Shown in pieces: positions 1 through 6,972 of a stretch of DNA of 9,098 bases. This DNA is from Rhizobiaceae bacterium. Its GTDB lineage: Bacteria > Pseudomonadota > Alphaproteobacteria > Rhizobiales > Rhizobiaceae. The position numbers and the translations under genes are program-made. Position 1 is the first letter of the stretch; every line of letters begins with the position of its first letter. Below the pieces are notes generated by a model. It searched no databases. It was not told the origin of the DNA and saw only the letters and a program-made list of their open reading frames with translations. The stretch lies in the NCBI GenBank assembly GCA_913776675.1, contig CAJYRE010000275.1, positions 1 through 9,098 of the forward strand, in the 5' to 3' direction.

Positions 1-1100
1 CGCACACCCTCCGGTGCCTGATCGGGCGCATCAGAACGCGGATCAACGATGGCTGCCACCTCCACCCCTGCTGCCACGAGATCGGCGGCGGTGCGATACC
101 CGGCCCCGCCATTGGTGAAAATCGTCACAGAGCGCCCTGCCGCCACACCATAACGGTTGAGATAGGCGCGCATGGCTCCGGCCATCATCACGCCGGGACG
201 ATCATTGCCGCCAAACACCAGAGGCCGCTCTTCGGCCCCGGTTGCCAGAATGGCGCGCTTGGCAATGATCCGCCACAGCCGCTCCACCGGACGCTCCGGC
301 GCGGGGGAAGCCATATGCTTTTGCACCCGCTCCACCGCACCAAACACATTATCATCATACCAGCCGAACACCGTGGTGCGCGGCAGAAGCGTGACATTGG
401 CAAAGCCTGCCAGCTCCTCCACACAGTTTTGCGCGAACGCAGCCCCCGGCAGGCCATCCACATGGGTGGTCTCATTGAGAAGCGAGCCGCCCAGCGCAAA
501 ACCCTCATCGGCCAGCACAACGCGCATTCCAGCCCGTGCCGCTGTGAGGGCCGCCATCAGGCCGGTGGGACCAGCCCCAATCACCAGCAGATCGCAATGC
601 GCCCAGATTTTGTCGTAGTGATCCGGATCGGCCTGCATCACAGCGGTGCCCAAACCCGCCGCCCTGCGGATCAACGGCTCATAGACCTTTTCCCAGAAAC
701 CCTTGGGCCACATGAAGGTTTTATAGTAAAAGCCCGCCCCCAGCACAGGGGACAACACGGAATTGACCGCGCCTATATCATAGCGCAGGGACGGCCAGCG
801 GTTCTGGCTGCGGGCCTGCAACCCCTCATACAATTCCACCATGGTAGCACGGGTATTCGGCTCGGTGCGCGCACCTGTGCCAAGGCTGACCAGCGCATTC
901 GGCTCGGCCGATCCGGCTGTGACAACGCCGCGCGGACGGTGATATTTGAAGCTGCGTCCCACCAGCGCCTGGTCATTGGCCAACAAAGCCGAGGCCAATG
1001 TATCGCCCTCAAAACCATTCATCAGCTTGCCATCAAAGCGGAAGGTCAACGGGCGATTGCGCTGGATCATGCCGCCCTGCGACAGACGATAACTGCTCAC
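1..1100 (-). CDS. soxA: Sarcosine oxidase alpha subunit, N-terminal part (runs off left edge)
   Basis: Large subunit of the cytoplasmic heterotetrameric sarcosine oxidase, which converts sarcosine, O2 and tetrahydrofolate to glycine, 5,10-methylene-THF and H2O2. I translated the minus strand from GTG at 1100; it stays open for 366 codons to the edge, while the family is usually near 1000 residues, so the folate-binding GcvT-like C-terminus is missing here. Residues about 15-100 match the ferredoxin-like N-terminal domain of this subunit (RPLTFRFDG, then SFKYHRPRGV and GSAEPNALV). A Rossmann dinucleotide motif, GAGPTG, lies at residues 175-180, and a second glycine-rich stretch (TNGGAGYRTAADL) near residue 325. 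The GTG start overlaps the soxD stop (GTGA) and has a perfect AAGGAGG seven bases upstream, indicating translational coupling to soxD. The soxBDA order supports the call. soxG, if present, lies beyond the edge. Confidence 0.95.
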   Translation of the reverse strand, partial: MSSYRLSQGGMIQRNRPLTFRFDGKLMNGFEGDTLASALLANDQALVGRSFKYHRPRGVVTAGSAEPNALVSLGTGARTEPNTRATMVELYEGLQARSQNRWPSLRYDIGAVNSVLSPVLGAGFYYKTFMWPKGFWEKVYEPLIRRAAGLGTAVMQADPDHYDKIWAHCDLLVIGAGPTGLMAALTAARAGMRVVLADEGFALGGSLLNETTHVDGLPGAAFAQNCVEELAGFANVTLLPRTTVFGWYDDNVFGAVERVQKHMASPAPERPVERLWRIIAKRAILATGAEERPLVFGGNDRPGVMMAGAMRAYLNRYGVAAGRSVTIFTNGGAGYRTAADLVAAGVEVAAIVDPRSDAPDQAPEGV

Positions 1101-1378
1101 AGCTCCGCCTCCTTTTTCAACCCGGCGGCATCACGCACGGCGTAGATTTCATGACTCATGGCATTGTCACGCTCCACCACCAGCCAGCGACGGCAGCCAG
1201 CCGTGTGCTGCCAATGCTCCATAATCCGCCCTTTGGGATTGTCGCGCAGAAAAACATAAGCATGCCAGGCATCATCCGAAGCACTGGCTTTGGGCCGCAC
1301 CGCAGATGCATCGCCACGCACGGAAAATTCTTCTCTTGGGCGTACCCCGCAATGGGGACAGGTGATCAGGCTTGCCAT
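1097..1378 (-). CDS. soxD: Sarcosine oxidase delta subunit
   Basis: Small zinc-binding subunit of heterotetrameric sarcosine oxidase, 93 residues, a normal length for the family. The zinc ligands known from corynebacterial and Stenotrophomonas-type enzymes (two N-terminal Cys, then His and Cys) are visible as C7 and C10 in CPHC, and H58 and C62 in HTAGCRRW. The segment DDAWHAYVFLRDNPKG is typical of the family. The ATG at 1378 follows a weak GA-rich ribosome site, and the gene begins 43 bp downstream of the soxB stop. Its own stop overlaps the soxA start by four bases, so all three genes should be on one transcript. Confidence 0.95.
   Translation of the reverse strand: MASLITCPHCGVRPREEFSVRGDASAVRPKASASDDAWHAYVFLRDNPKGRIMEHWQHTAGCRRWLVVERDNAMSHEIYAVRDAAGLKKEAEL
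1108..1114 (-). promoter_or_regulatory. Strong Shine-Dalgarno for soxA inside soxD
   Basis: On the minus strand this reads AAGGAGG, seven bases before the GTG at 1100-1098 and inside the last codons of soxD. It fixes the soxA start and explains efficient initiation at a GTG that overlaps the soxD stop codon. Confidence 0.85.
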
Positions 1379-1401
1379 GATGGATTCTCAAAGTGTCTTT
1401 A

Positions 1402-1429
1402 ATTCTATTAATGGCATTCTATTAATGGC
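1402..1429. repeat. Exact 14-bp tandem duplication over the soxB stop
   Basis: The 14-mer ATTCTATTAATGGC occurs twice head to tail, at 1402-1415 and 1416-1429. The second copy contains the soxB stop codon (TTA on the plus strand at 1422-1424), and the first fills part of the 43-bp soxB-soxD gap. It looks like a recent slippage or duplication event. It leaves the SoxB reading frame intact because the added copy lies after the stop. Confidence 0.9.
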
Positions 1430-2678
1430 GGTTGGGTTGCGGGCCTTTGCCGCTCTCATTCACCGCAAAACCACGGCGGAAGCGATCAAGCCGCAACAGG
1501 CGCGCCACATGATGCGGCTCGTTTTTGGCAATCAGATGGGCAAAGCACAGGCCCGAGGCCGGAGTGGCCTTGAAGCCACCATAGCACCAGCCCGCATTCA
1601 GATAGAGGTTCTCAATCGGTGTGCGGTCAATGATCGGTGAGCCATCCATGGTCATATCCATCACCCCGCCCCAAGCCCGCAGCACCCGCAAGCGGGACAG
1701 GCCGGGAATCAGCGACACCCCCTCCTCCAGCGCATGCTCCACCATGGCCAGATTGCCGCGCTGGGCATAGGAAGAATAGCCGTCAATATCAGAGCCAAAC
1801 ACCAGCCCCCCTTTGTCGGACTGGGAAATATAAAAATGCCCGGAGGTGCCAAAGGTGATGACATGATCAATCACTGGCTTGACGCCTTCGGACACAAAGG
1901 CTTGCAACACATGACTCTCAATCGGCAATTCCAGCCCGGCCATACGGCCAACCACGGAACTATGCCCTGCAGTTGCCAGTGCCAGCTTGTTGCAGCCAAT
2001 GAAACCGCGGCTGGTTTCAACGCCCACCACCAGACCTGCCTCATTGCGCTTGATCCCGGTGACTTCACAATGCTGGATCAGATCCACACCGCGACGGTCG
2101 GCACCACGGGCAAAACCCCAGGCCACGGCATCGTGGCGCACCGTACCGCCCCGTTTTTGCAACAGCCCCCCCATCACCGGGAAACGGGCATGGTGAAAAT
2201 CGAGATAGGGCAACAGTTTGCGCACGGCTTGTTGATCCAGCATCTCGGCCTCGACTCCATGCATTTTCATGGAATTGCCGCGCCGGGCATAGGCATCACG
2301 CTGATCATCCGAATGGAAAAGATCAATCACACCGCGCTGGGAGACCATGGCGTTGTAATTGAAGTCCTGCTCCAGCCCTTCCCACAGCTTCAAAGACAGC
2401 TCGTAAAAGGGCAGATTCCCCTCCTGCAGATAATTGGAGCGGATAATGGTGGTGTTGCGTCCAACATTGCCGGAACCGATATAGGATTTCTCCAGCACGG
2501 CAATGTTGGTGATGCCATGCTCTTTGGCCAGATAATAGGCCGTTGCCAGTCCATGCCCTCCACCGCCAACAATAATCACATCATAATGCGGTTTCGGGGC
2601 AGGTTCACGCCACATCGGCGTCCAATGGCGGTTGCCGGAAAAGGCGTGCTTGGCAAGGGCAAAAACAGAATAACGCAT
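1422..2678 (-). CDS. soxB: Sarcosine oxidase beta subunit
   Basis: Catalytic flavoprotein subunit, 418 residues, matching the usual length of about 405-417. It carries non-covalent FAD and covalent FMN and oxidises sarcosine. The FAD-binding motif IIVGGGGHGLATAYYLA sits at residues 35-51 and is followed by an acidic strand end (VLEK, 61-64). RNTTIIRSNY (74-83) is a family signature. H182 in VRHDAVAWG aligns with the histidine that binds FMN covalently (His173 in Corynebacterium). The C-terminal region has RAWGGVMDMTMDGSPII and GWCYGGFKATPASG, also characteristic. I chose ATG 2678 because AGGA lies six bases upstream and because rhizobial SoxB proteins start MRYS-like. The frame stays open for 67 more codons upstream (to 2879), but that stretch is Cys- and Phe-rich and not family-like. 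First gene of soxBDA. Confidence 0.96.
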   Translation of the reverse strand: MRYSVFALAKHAFSGNRHWTPMWREPAPKPHYDVIIVGGGGHGLATAYYLAKEHGITNIAVLEKSYIGSGNVGRNTTIIRSNYLQEGNLPFYELSLKLWEGLEQDFNYNAMVSQRGVIDLFHSDDQRDAYARRGNSMKMHGVEAEMLDQQAVRKLLPYLDFHHARFPVMGGLLQKRGGTVRHDAVAWGFARGADRRGVDLIQHCEVTGIKRNEAGLVVGVETSRGFIGCNKLALATAGHSSVVGRMAGLELPIESHVLQAFVSEGVKPVIDHVITFGTSGHFYISQSDKGGLVFGSDIDGYSSYAQRGNLAMVEHALEEGVSLIPGLSRLRVLRAWGGVMDMTMDGSPIIDRTPIENLYLNAGWCYGGFKATPASGLCFAHLIAKNEPHHVARLLRLDRFRRGFAVNESGKGPQPNRH

Positions 2679-3048
2679 GCAATGTCCTGTAAAATGACGC
2701 GCGCACATTGGCATAAGACCAAAAAAGCACAAGCCAATATATTGAACTGTTGATAGCGTATTATGCTGATACATAACAGACGAGACATGCAAACAAAAGA
2801 AGACTAGGATACAAGACAACCCAGAGCCGCAAGCGGATGTCTGATGATGCATACAAAAGGCAAGACAAGCCTGCCTCATAAACAGGGTGCATCTCAGCCA
2901 ATCAAAACACTTGATTTGTCGTGAATGATAAACATTTTAAAGGAAAACTGATAAGAACAGCCTGCAAAACGAAAGAGCCAATCCACGTCCAACCAGGAGA
3001 AAGATCATCCAGCCGAAGTACGAAAACATCGTTGAGCAGGAATTGCAG
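2679..3048. other. Divergent intergenic region between soxB and cysC
   Basis: A 370-bp spacer that should hold the promoters of both operons. The cysC side is AT-rich; TTGATT at 2911-2916 followed 17 bases later by ATTTTA (2934-2939) is a possible but weak sigma-70-like promoter. Minus-strand TTGT- and TATG-rich sequence near 2730-2810 could hold the soxB promoter, but I cannot pick boxes confidently. No riboswitch or strong operator palindrome was recognised. Confidence 0.5.
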
Positions 3049-3615
3049 GTGACCCGTGAAGAGCGGGCGGCGCTGAAAAAACAGAAGCCCAAAGTCGTCT
3101 GGCTGACAGGCTTATCGGGTGCCGGGAAATCAACCATCGCCAATGCGCTGGATGCACAGCTTTATGCGGATGGTTATCACACCTATATTCTCGACGGTGA
3201 CAATGTCCGCCATGGTCTGAACCGCGATTTGAGTTTCTCCAAACAGGACAGGGTGGAAAATATTCGGCGCGTTGCCGAAGTGGCCAAGTTGATGGCCGAT
3301 GCAGGGCTGATTGTGATTGTCTCTTTTATCTCACCCTTTCGGGAAGATCGCGCGCTGGCCCGCAGCATGATCAGCCAGCAGGATGACTTCATTGAAGTCT
3401 TCATCGACACGCCCTTGCAGGAATGTATTCGCCGCGACCCCAAAGGCCTCTACCGCAAGGCTCTGCTGGGTGACATTCCCGATTTTACCGGCATCAGTTC
3501 GGCCTATGAACCACCGATCAATCCCGATCTGCATCTGAAGACAATGGAAGCCTCGCCGATGGAGCTGGCTGCACAGATCATTGATTATCTGAAAATCCGG
3601 CAGACGTCGGCCTGA
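3049..3615 (+). CDS. cysC: Adenylyl-sulfate (APS) kinase
   Basis: Phosphorylates adenosine 5'-phosphosulfate with ATP to give PAPS, the cytoplasmic sulfate donor. From GTG 3049 the protein has 188 residues, about the size of a stand-alone CysC. The Walker A loop GLSGAGKST is at residues 21-29. The APS-binding [10 protein letters not shown] follows, then the [10 protein letters not shown] segment with the conserved serine, and DPKGLYRKA near the lid. The C-terminus [11 protein letters not shown] and NPDLHL is typical. GTG 3049 has AGGAA with six-base spacing. TTG 3043 is in frame but directly abuts that site. The frame is open back to 2941 without a standard ATG, and the upstream residues ([15 protein letters not shown]) resemble CysC N-termini, so the true start is uncertain. 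It lies 20 bp before cysQ and is co-transcribed with it. No cysD, cysN or cysH is in view. Confidence 0.95.
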   Translation: MTREERAALKKQKPKVVWLTGLSGAGKSTIANALDAQLYADGYHTYILDGDNVRHGLNRDLSFSKQDRVENIRRVAEVAKLMADAGLIVIVSFISPFREDRALARSMISQQDDFIEVFIDTPLQECIRRDPKGLYRKALLGDIPDFTGISSAYEPPINPDLHLKTMEASPMELAAQIIDYLKIRQTSA

Positions 3616-3635
3616 AAGCACAGGAAGGATAGACC

Positions 3636-4418
3636 GTGATTGATCTCTTTGAGCAAGCGGCCTTGGCAGCAGGACGAGACATCATGCAGGTGTTTCACAA
3701 AGGCCCGACTGTTCAAACAAAAAGCGATCAGTCGCCCGTGACCGAAGCCGATGAACGGGCAGAAGCGATTATTCTGTCTGCCCTTGGCGCTGCCTTTCCA
3801 GATATTCCCGTGGTTGCGGAAGAGGCGTCGGCTGCCGGAAACGTTCCCGATATTGCCAAAGGGTCATTCATTCTGGTCGATCCATTGGATGGCACCAAAG
3901 AATTTATCCGCAAAAGCACCGATTTTACGGTCAACATTGCCTTGATCGAAGCCGGGGTTCCGGTCATCGGCATTGTTTATGCTCCGGCCAGAGGTGTTGC
4001 CTATGTCGGCGAGCGGCATGGCGCGCAAAAAATTGGGGTGAATGCCGATTTTCAAGCCATCTCGCGCCAAACCATTCGGGTGCGCGCCCCTCAGGCCGAT
4101 CTGGTTGCGCTGGCAAGCCGCTCACACAACACACCGGAAACAGATGAGTTTCTGCGGCAGAATGCCATCACCCGGACAACCTCCGTCGGCTCATCGTTGA
4201 AATTCTGTCTGGTGGCTGAAGGCGAAGCCGATGTTTATCCGCGCATGAGCCGAACCATGGAGTGGGACACGGCAGCGGGCGATGCTGTGCTGCGGGCAGC
4301 AGGCGGCATCACCCTGGGGCTGGACAACCTGCCCCTGCGTTACGGCAAAACCCATCAGCCACATGACAGTGATTTTGCCAACCCCTCCTTCATTGCCTGG
4401 GGCGGTGGCCGCATCTGA
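3636..4418 (+). CDS. cysQ: 3'(2'),5'-bisphosphate nucleotidase CysQ
   Basis: Magnesium-dependent phosphatase of the inositol monophosphatase superfamily that hydrolyses PAP to AMP and may also act on PAPS. It removes the inhibitory by-product of sulfotransferase or PAPS reductase reactions. The protein has 260 residues, a normal length. Metal ligands are visible: E62 in VVAEEAS, D82 and D85 in the signature DPLDGTKEF (82-90), and D211 in WDTAAGDAVLRAAGG. KEF after DPLDGT separates CysQ from true inositol phosphatases. The start is GTG 3636, with GGAAGGA a few bases upstream. It sits 20 bp after cysC, and the pair makes and then clears PAPS-derived nucleotides. A hairpin with a T-rich tail follows the stop. 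Confidence 0.95.
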   Translation: MIDLFEQAALAAGRDIMQVFHKGPTVQTKSDQSPVTEADERAEAIILSALGAAFPDIPVVAEEASAAGNVPDIAKGSFILVDPLDGTKEFIRKSTDFTVNIALIEAGVPVIGIVYAPARGVAYVGERHGAQKIGVNADFQAISRQTIRVRAPQADLVALASRSHNTPETDEFLRQNAITRTTSVGSSLKFCLVAEGEADVYPRMSRTMEWDTAAGDAVLRAAGGITLGLDNLPLRYGKTHQPHDSDFANPSFIAWGGGRI

Positions 4419-4444
4419 TGCCATCCGCAAGGGGTGCCTTCCAA

Positions 4445-4475
4445 GGCTCATCGTGAAGATGAGCCGGCGTTTTGT
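4445..4475 (+). terminator. Intrinsic terminator after cysC-cysQ
   Basis: GGCTCATC (4445-4452), a five-base GTGAA loop and GATGAGCC (4458-4465) form a perfect 8-bp stem, followed by GGCGTTTTGT. It starts 27 bases after the cysQ stop, so it likely ends the cysC-cysQ transcript and separates it from the next gene. Confidence 0.75.
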
Positions 4476-4562
4476 CTGTAAAATCAAACCGCAATCATCA
4501 TGTTTGTCCACGCCTGCTGCCCATCATCGATAATGGCGGCCATGACCGCGATGGAGATGAGC

Positions 4563-5597
4563 ATGACAGACACAACACCAAGACTGGCCCTCCCCTATAT
4601 TTTGCCGTCTCAGGCACAGAAACATGTGACGCACAATGAAGCCCTCGCCATTCTGGATGCCGTGACGCAACTGGTTGTTGAAGACAGCCTCAAAACCCCG
4701 CCGACAACGCCCGCTCCGGGCAATTGCTATTGGGTTCTGGCCGGTGCCACCGATGCATGGTCTGGCCATGATGGGACACTTGCCATCTGGCAGGATGGTC
4801 TCTGGTTTTTTCTCCAACCCTTGAGCGGGTGGCTCGCCTTTTTTCGCAGCAGCAGCAAACTTCTCCGTTTTACCGGCGAAAGCTGGACAGACCTTGCCCT
4901 GCCTGCCGCAACCCAATTTAGCCAACTGGGCATCAATACCAGCGCCGACAATACCAACAAGCTCGCTGTTGCGTCTGATGCTGTTCTGTTCAACCACAAT
5001 GGTGGCGACCAACGGGTAAAAATGAACAAGGCCGCCTCTGGCAATACAGCCTCCCTGCTCTATCAATCCAATTGGCAGGGAAAAGCCGAAATCGGCCTGA
5101 CCGGCACGGATGACCTGAGCATCAAGGTTTGCAATCCGGCTGGCACCTGGACCACCGCCATGACCATTACCGGCAACGGATATGTGATGCAGCCCGCCAA
5201 ACCAGCCGCCTCCGCCCGATATGCTGCCGTTGAAACAACCATCCCCGATGGTTTCAATAATGGTTTCGGCGCGGTGGTTTTCAGTCAGGGCGGCCTTGCT
5301 CTGGGCAGTATACTCGCCGATTTTGGCTATGCCTTGAGGGTGCCTGTTACGGGTGCCTATCTCTTGTCTCTGACCATTTCCGTCTCCAAGACCACCAACT
5401 ATTCCGCAACCGTGATCAATTCCGCGAAAACCAGCCTGTTGAAAATTGCAGTGGGCACCATCACCAATCCCTTGCAAACCAGCCATACACTTCTGGTCAC
5501 CCTGACAGCCGGGGATGAATTGAGCATCCTTCATAGCGGCACCGCAACAATTGGCACCTTATCACCAGGCGGGTATCTGACAGCCGTTCTTCTTTAA
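4563..5597 (+). CDS. DUF2793 phage-tail-like protein with C1q/TNF-like C-terminus
   Basis: 344 residues, probably in three parts. Residues 1 to about 110 carry the DUF2793 pattern (LPYILPSQAQKHVTHNEAL, then GNCYWVLAGATDAWSGHDG, IWQDGLWFF), a domain known from alphaproteobacterial prophages and phage-like particles. Residues about 122-206 (LGINTSADNTNKL, VLFNHNGGD, KMNKAASGNTASLLYQ) resemble a segment I know from rhizobial prophage tail-fibre proteins. Residues about 211-344 look like a beta-rich C1q/TNF-type jelly roll (YALRVPVTGAYLLSL, TLLVTLTAGDELSI, final GGYLTAVLL). ATG 4563 has GGAG six bases upstream; in-frame ATGs at 4551 and 4557 are alternatives. No signal peptide is evident. The gene stands alone: no capsid, terminase, lysis or integrase gene is adjacent. 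It may be a prophage relic or a domesticated adhesin or receptor-binding protein; the function is not established. Confidence 0.85.
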   Translation: MTDTTPRLALPYILPSQAQKHVTHNEALAILDAVTQLVVEDSLKTPPTTPAPGNCYWVLAGATDAWSGHDGTLAIWQDGLWFFLQPLSGWLAFFRSSSKLLRFTGESWTDLALPAATQFSQLGINTSADNTNKLAVASDAVLFNHNGGDQRVKMNKAASGNTASLLYQSNWQGKAEIGLTGTDDLSIKVCNPAGTWTTAMTITGNGYVMQPAKPAASARYAAVETTIPDGFNNGFGAVVFSQGGLALGSILADFGYALRVPVTGAYLLSLTISVSKTTNYSATVINSAKTSLLKIAVGTITNPLQTSHTLLVTLTAGDELSILHSGTATIGTLSPGGYLTAVLL

Positions 5598-5666
5598 AAG
5601 AGGAGAACCGGCTTCAGGAACACATGCCAAGCCTGATTATCGGAGAGAGTTTGTGCGCAAAAATGC

Positions 5667-5695
5667 CCGGACCGAGCCATTTATTTTCGGTCCGG
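5667..5695. terminator. Hairpin about 70 bp after the DUF2793 gene
   Basis: CCGGACCGA (5667-5675) and TCGGTCCGG (5687-5695) form a perfect 9-bp stem with an 11-base loop. On the plus strand an A-rich run follows rather than T; on the minus strand the stem is followed by a short T-rich tail (GCATTTTT). It could end DUF2793 transcription imperfectly or block readthrough from the right. Confidence 0.45.
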
Positions 5696-6092
5696 AAAAG
5701 AGAATTCGGTTTTATGCGCTTAAAGTTTCTGGATTCTCCTGTGAAAAACGTTTCAAAATCACACAGAATTCGGCAAATGTCGGCACCATTAATCCCCCAC
5801 ATTGCACCTTTTAATGACTTCTCCAACACAAAAAATAAATGATAAATTGCAATTCTTGAACAAAACAGATCAAAATCAAACTATAAATAAGCATAAAATA
5901 AAAATGACGATGAATTTTAAAAATCAAAATTTCGAAAATCGATACATTTATAAATATAAAAAAAGAAAATCCTGAAAAAATACCGAAGAATGAGAAATTT
6001 GACATCAAGATCATTCAATTTTGCAGGAAACCCCAACACTTATTCACAAAATCAAAGTTTGCATGCGACATCAGCACAATCCAGCAACCCAC

Positions 6093-6114
6093 TCAAATTA
6101 TTATCAAATTATTA
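6093..6114. repeat. Exact 11-bp tandem duplication upstream of sciP
   Basis: TCAAATTATTA occurs twice head to tail, at 6093-6103 and 6104-6114, about one helical turn apart and nine bases before the CtrA-box-like element. It could be a pair of protein-binding half-sites on one face of the helix, or simple slippage in AT-rich DNA. Confidence 0.85.
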
Positions 6115-6122
6115 CCTTCGGC

Positions 6123-6137
6123 TTAGGTATTTTTTAA
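6123..6137 (+). promoter_or_regulatory. CtrA-box-like element upstream of sciP
   Basis: TTAG at 6123-6126, seven bases, then TTAA at 6134-6137: one mismatch to the alphaproteobacterial CtrA consensus TTAA-N7-TTAA. It ends 54 bases before the sciP start, a sensible promoter position. In Caulobacter, sciP is activated by CtrA. The surrounding DNA is AT-rich, so a chance match is possible. Confidence 0.45.
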
Positions 6138-6191
6138 AGATGCCGCGCTAGATTTCAGGTCTGTGGTCTTGAGTTTGTATTAGAGAGTCCA

Positions 6192-6467
6192 ATGACCGAA
6201 ACGATACGTCCGCGTGTAAAATATGTTATCGGCCCTGACGGCAGTCCGCTAACAATTGCCGATCTGCCGCCCGCCAACACCCGCCGCTGGGTGATTCGCC
6301 GAAAAGCCGAAGTTGTTGCGGCTGTCCGTGGTGGATTGCTGAGCCTGGAAGAAGCGTGTGAACGCTATACTTTGACAGTGGAAGAGTTCCTCTCCTGGCA
6401 GGCGTCGATCAATGATCATGGTTTGCCGGGGCTGCGCACCACCCGCATTCAGCAGTATCGTCATTAA
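6192..6467 (+). CDS. sciP: CtrA inhibitor SciP (DUF1153)
   Basis: Small helix-turn-helix cell-cycle regulator, 91 residues, the normal size. In Caulobacter crescentus SciP represses CtrA-activated genes in G1 by contacting CtrA and promoter DNA; a similar role is inferred here. The N-terminus RPRVKYVIGPDGSPLTIADLPP (about residues 6-27) and the block RRWVIRRKAEVVAAVRGG (31-48), followed by LLSLEEACERYTLTVEEFLSWQ (49-70), are diagnostic of DUF1153; the latter blocks form the HTH. ATG 6192 follows a weak GAGAG ribosome site. A GANTC (CcrM methylation) site, GAGTC, lies at 6185-6189, although such sites are common. The gene is monocistronic: an AT-rich spacer precedes it and a strong terminator follows the stop. 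Confidence 0.95.
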   Translation: MTETIRPRVKYVIGPDGSPLTIADLPPANTRRWVIRRKAEVVAAVRGGLLSLEEACERYTLTVEEFLSWQASINDHGLPGLRTTRIQQYRH

Positions 6468-6482
6468 TTCGGACATCGGAAT

Positions 6483-6512
6483 GCGCGCCAATGTTGGCGC
6501 GCTCATTCTTTT
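6483..6512 (+). terminator. Intrinsic terminator of sciP
   Basis: GCGCGCCAA (6483-6491), TG, then TTGGCGCGC (6494-6502) form a perfect GC-rich 9-bp arm pair. The arms extend to GAATG/CATTC with one mismatch and are followed by TCATTCTTTTG. It begins 16 bases after the sciP stop. Confidence 0.8.
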
Positions 6513-6663
6513 GAAGTGTTTTGAAGATTTTTATTGCCTCGTTATCACACCTGTCATTTTTGCCAGCCGCCTTGCTTCAACCGATAACACAGCGTTGAAA
6601 AGCCGCCATAAAGCAAAACATGAACCAGCATGGTGACACGCCAAGAGCGCAAATGTGCCTACT

Positions 6664-6766
6664 GCATAATTCCTTAAATCGATTTCGATTTAATGGAAAA
6701 ATTATGCCCCAGATTTAAAGAGCGACAGCGAACCTTTGTGCGCCATATAGGGCGCACGGCGCTGTA
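6664..6766. repeat. RIME-like intergenic mosaic element with two palindromes
   Basis: The first palindrome has a perfect core, TTAAATCGA (6674-6682) with TCGATTTAA (6685-6693), inside outer arms GCATAAT (6664-6670) and ATTATGC (6701-6707). The second has ACAGCG (6725-6730) with CGCTGT (6760-6765) enclosing GTGCGCC (6738-6744) and GGCGCAC (6751-6757). About 100 bp with two adjacent large palindromes is the architecture of the Rhizobium-specific intergenic mosaic elements, and both palindrome sequences resemble copies I know from Rhizobiaceae genomes. The family name is from memory; the palindromes are seen directly. Confidence 0.7.
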
Positions 6767-6972
6767 AGGTCTTCACTCGACCTTCGGTTAAAATCGGACG
6801 CACCTTTTGCATTCAAAACCATCACCCCTGCGACGGCCACGCTGAACATTCGAATCATGGGCACTGTGCAAGCCCACAAAAAATACCCCGCGCTTGAGCC
6901 ACGAGGTTTTCCTGCCAATGGGCCGGAAGCAAAGCTGATGCATCCCAGTGAAAGCATGACTGCCTATACAAC

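Larger units (their letters stand above)
5598..6191. other. Long AT-rich intergenic region before sciP
   Basis: A 594-bp stretch without a convincing gene. The part from about 5815 to 6130 is extremely A+T-rich compared with the genes around it, with long A runs on the plus strand. It holds a hairpin at 5667-5695, a single DnaA-box-like 9-mer TTATTCACA at 6040-6048 (one copy only, so not evidence of an origin), an 11-bp tandem duplication at 6093-6114 and a CtrA-box-like element at 6123-6137. The sciP promoter must lie at its right end. The base composition suggests an insertion remnant, a nucleoid-protein-bound spacer, or both. Confidence 0.7.

Noticed and set aside
315..1145. Plus-strand 276-codon open frame opposite soxA
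   Set aside because: The minus strand gives a continuous SoxA with Rossmann motifs and a perfect ribosome site; the plus-strand frame has no recognisable features.
1734..2753. Plus-strand 339-codon open frame opposite soxB
   Set aside because: The opposite strand encodes a textbook SoxB with all flavin motifs; the plus-strand product is His/Gly-rich without a family pattern and is a codon-bias shadow.
2679..2879. 67-codon N-terminal extension of soxB
   Set aside because: The frame is open, but the sequence is Cys/Phe-rich and unlike SoxB; ATG 2678 has a well-spaced AGGA and gives the normal family length.
4524..5534. Minus-strand 336-codon open frame opposite the DUF2793 gene
   Set aside because: Gly-, Ile- and His-rich antisense product; the plus strand has a clear DUF2793 match and ribosome site.
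5624..5842. 72-codon plus-strand ORF right after the DUF2793 gene
   Set aside because: It has a passable AGGA site, but a 9-bp hairpin lies within it, it ends in the AT-rich tract and no protein pattern is visible.
5811..6014. 67-codon minus-strand ORF, very Phe/Ile-rich, membrane-like
   Set aside because: Such hydrophobic products arise automatically from A-runs read on the opposite strand; no ribosome site was found.
6040..6048. DnaA box (TTATTCACA) suggesting a replication origin in AT-rich DNA
   Set aside because: Only one copy, in very AT-rich sequence where chance matches are likely; no cluster of boxes and no origin-linked genes.
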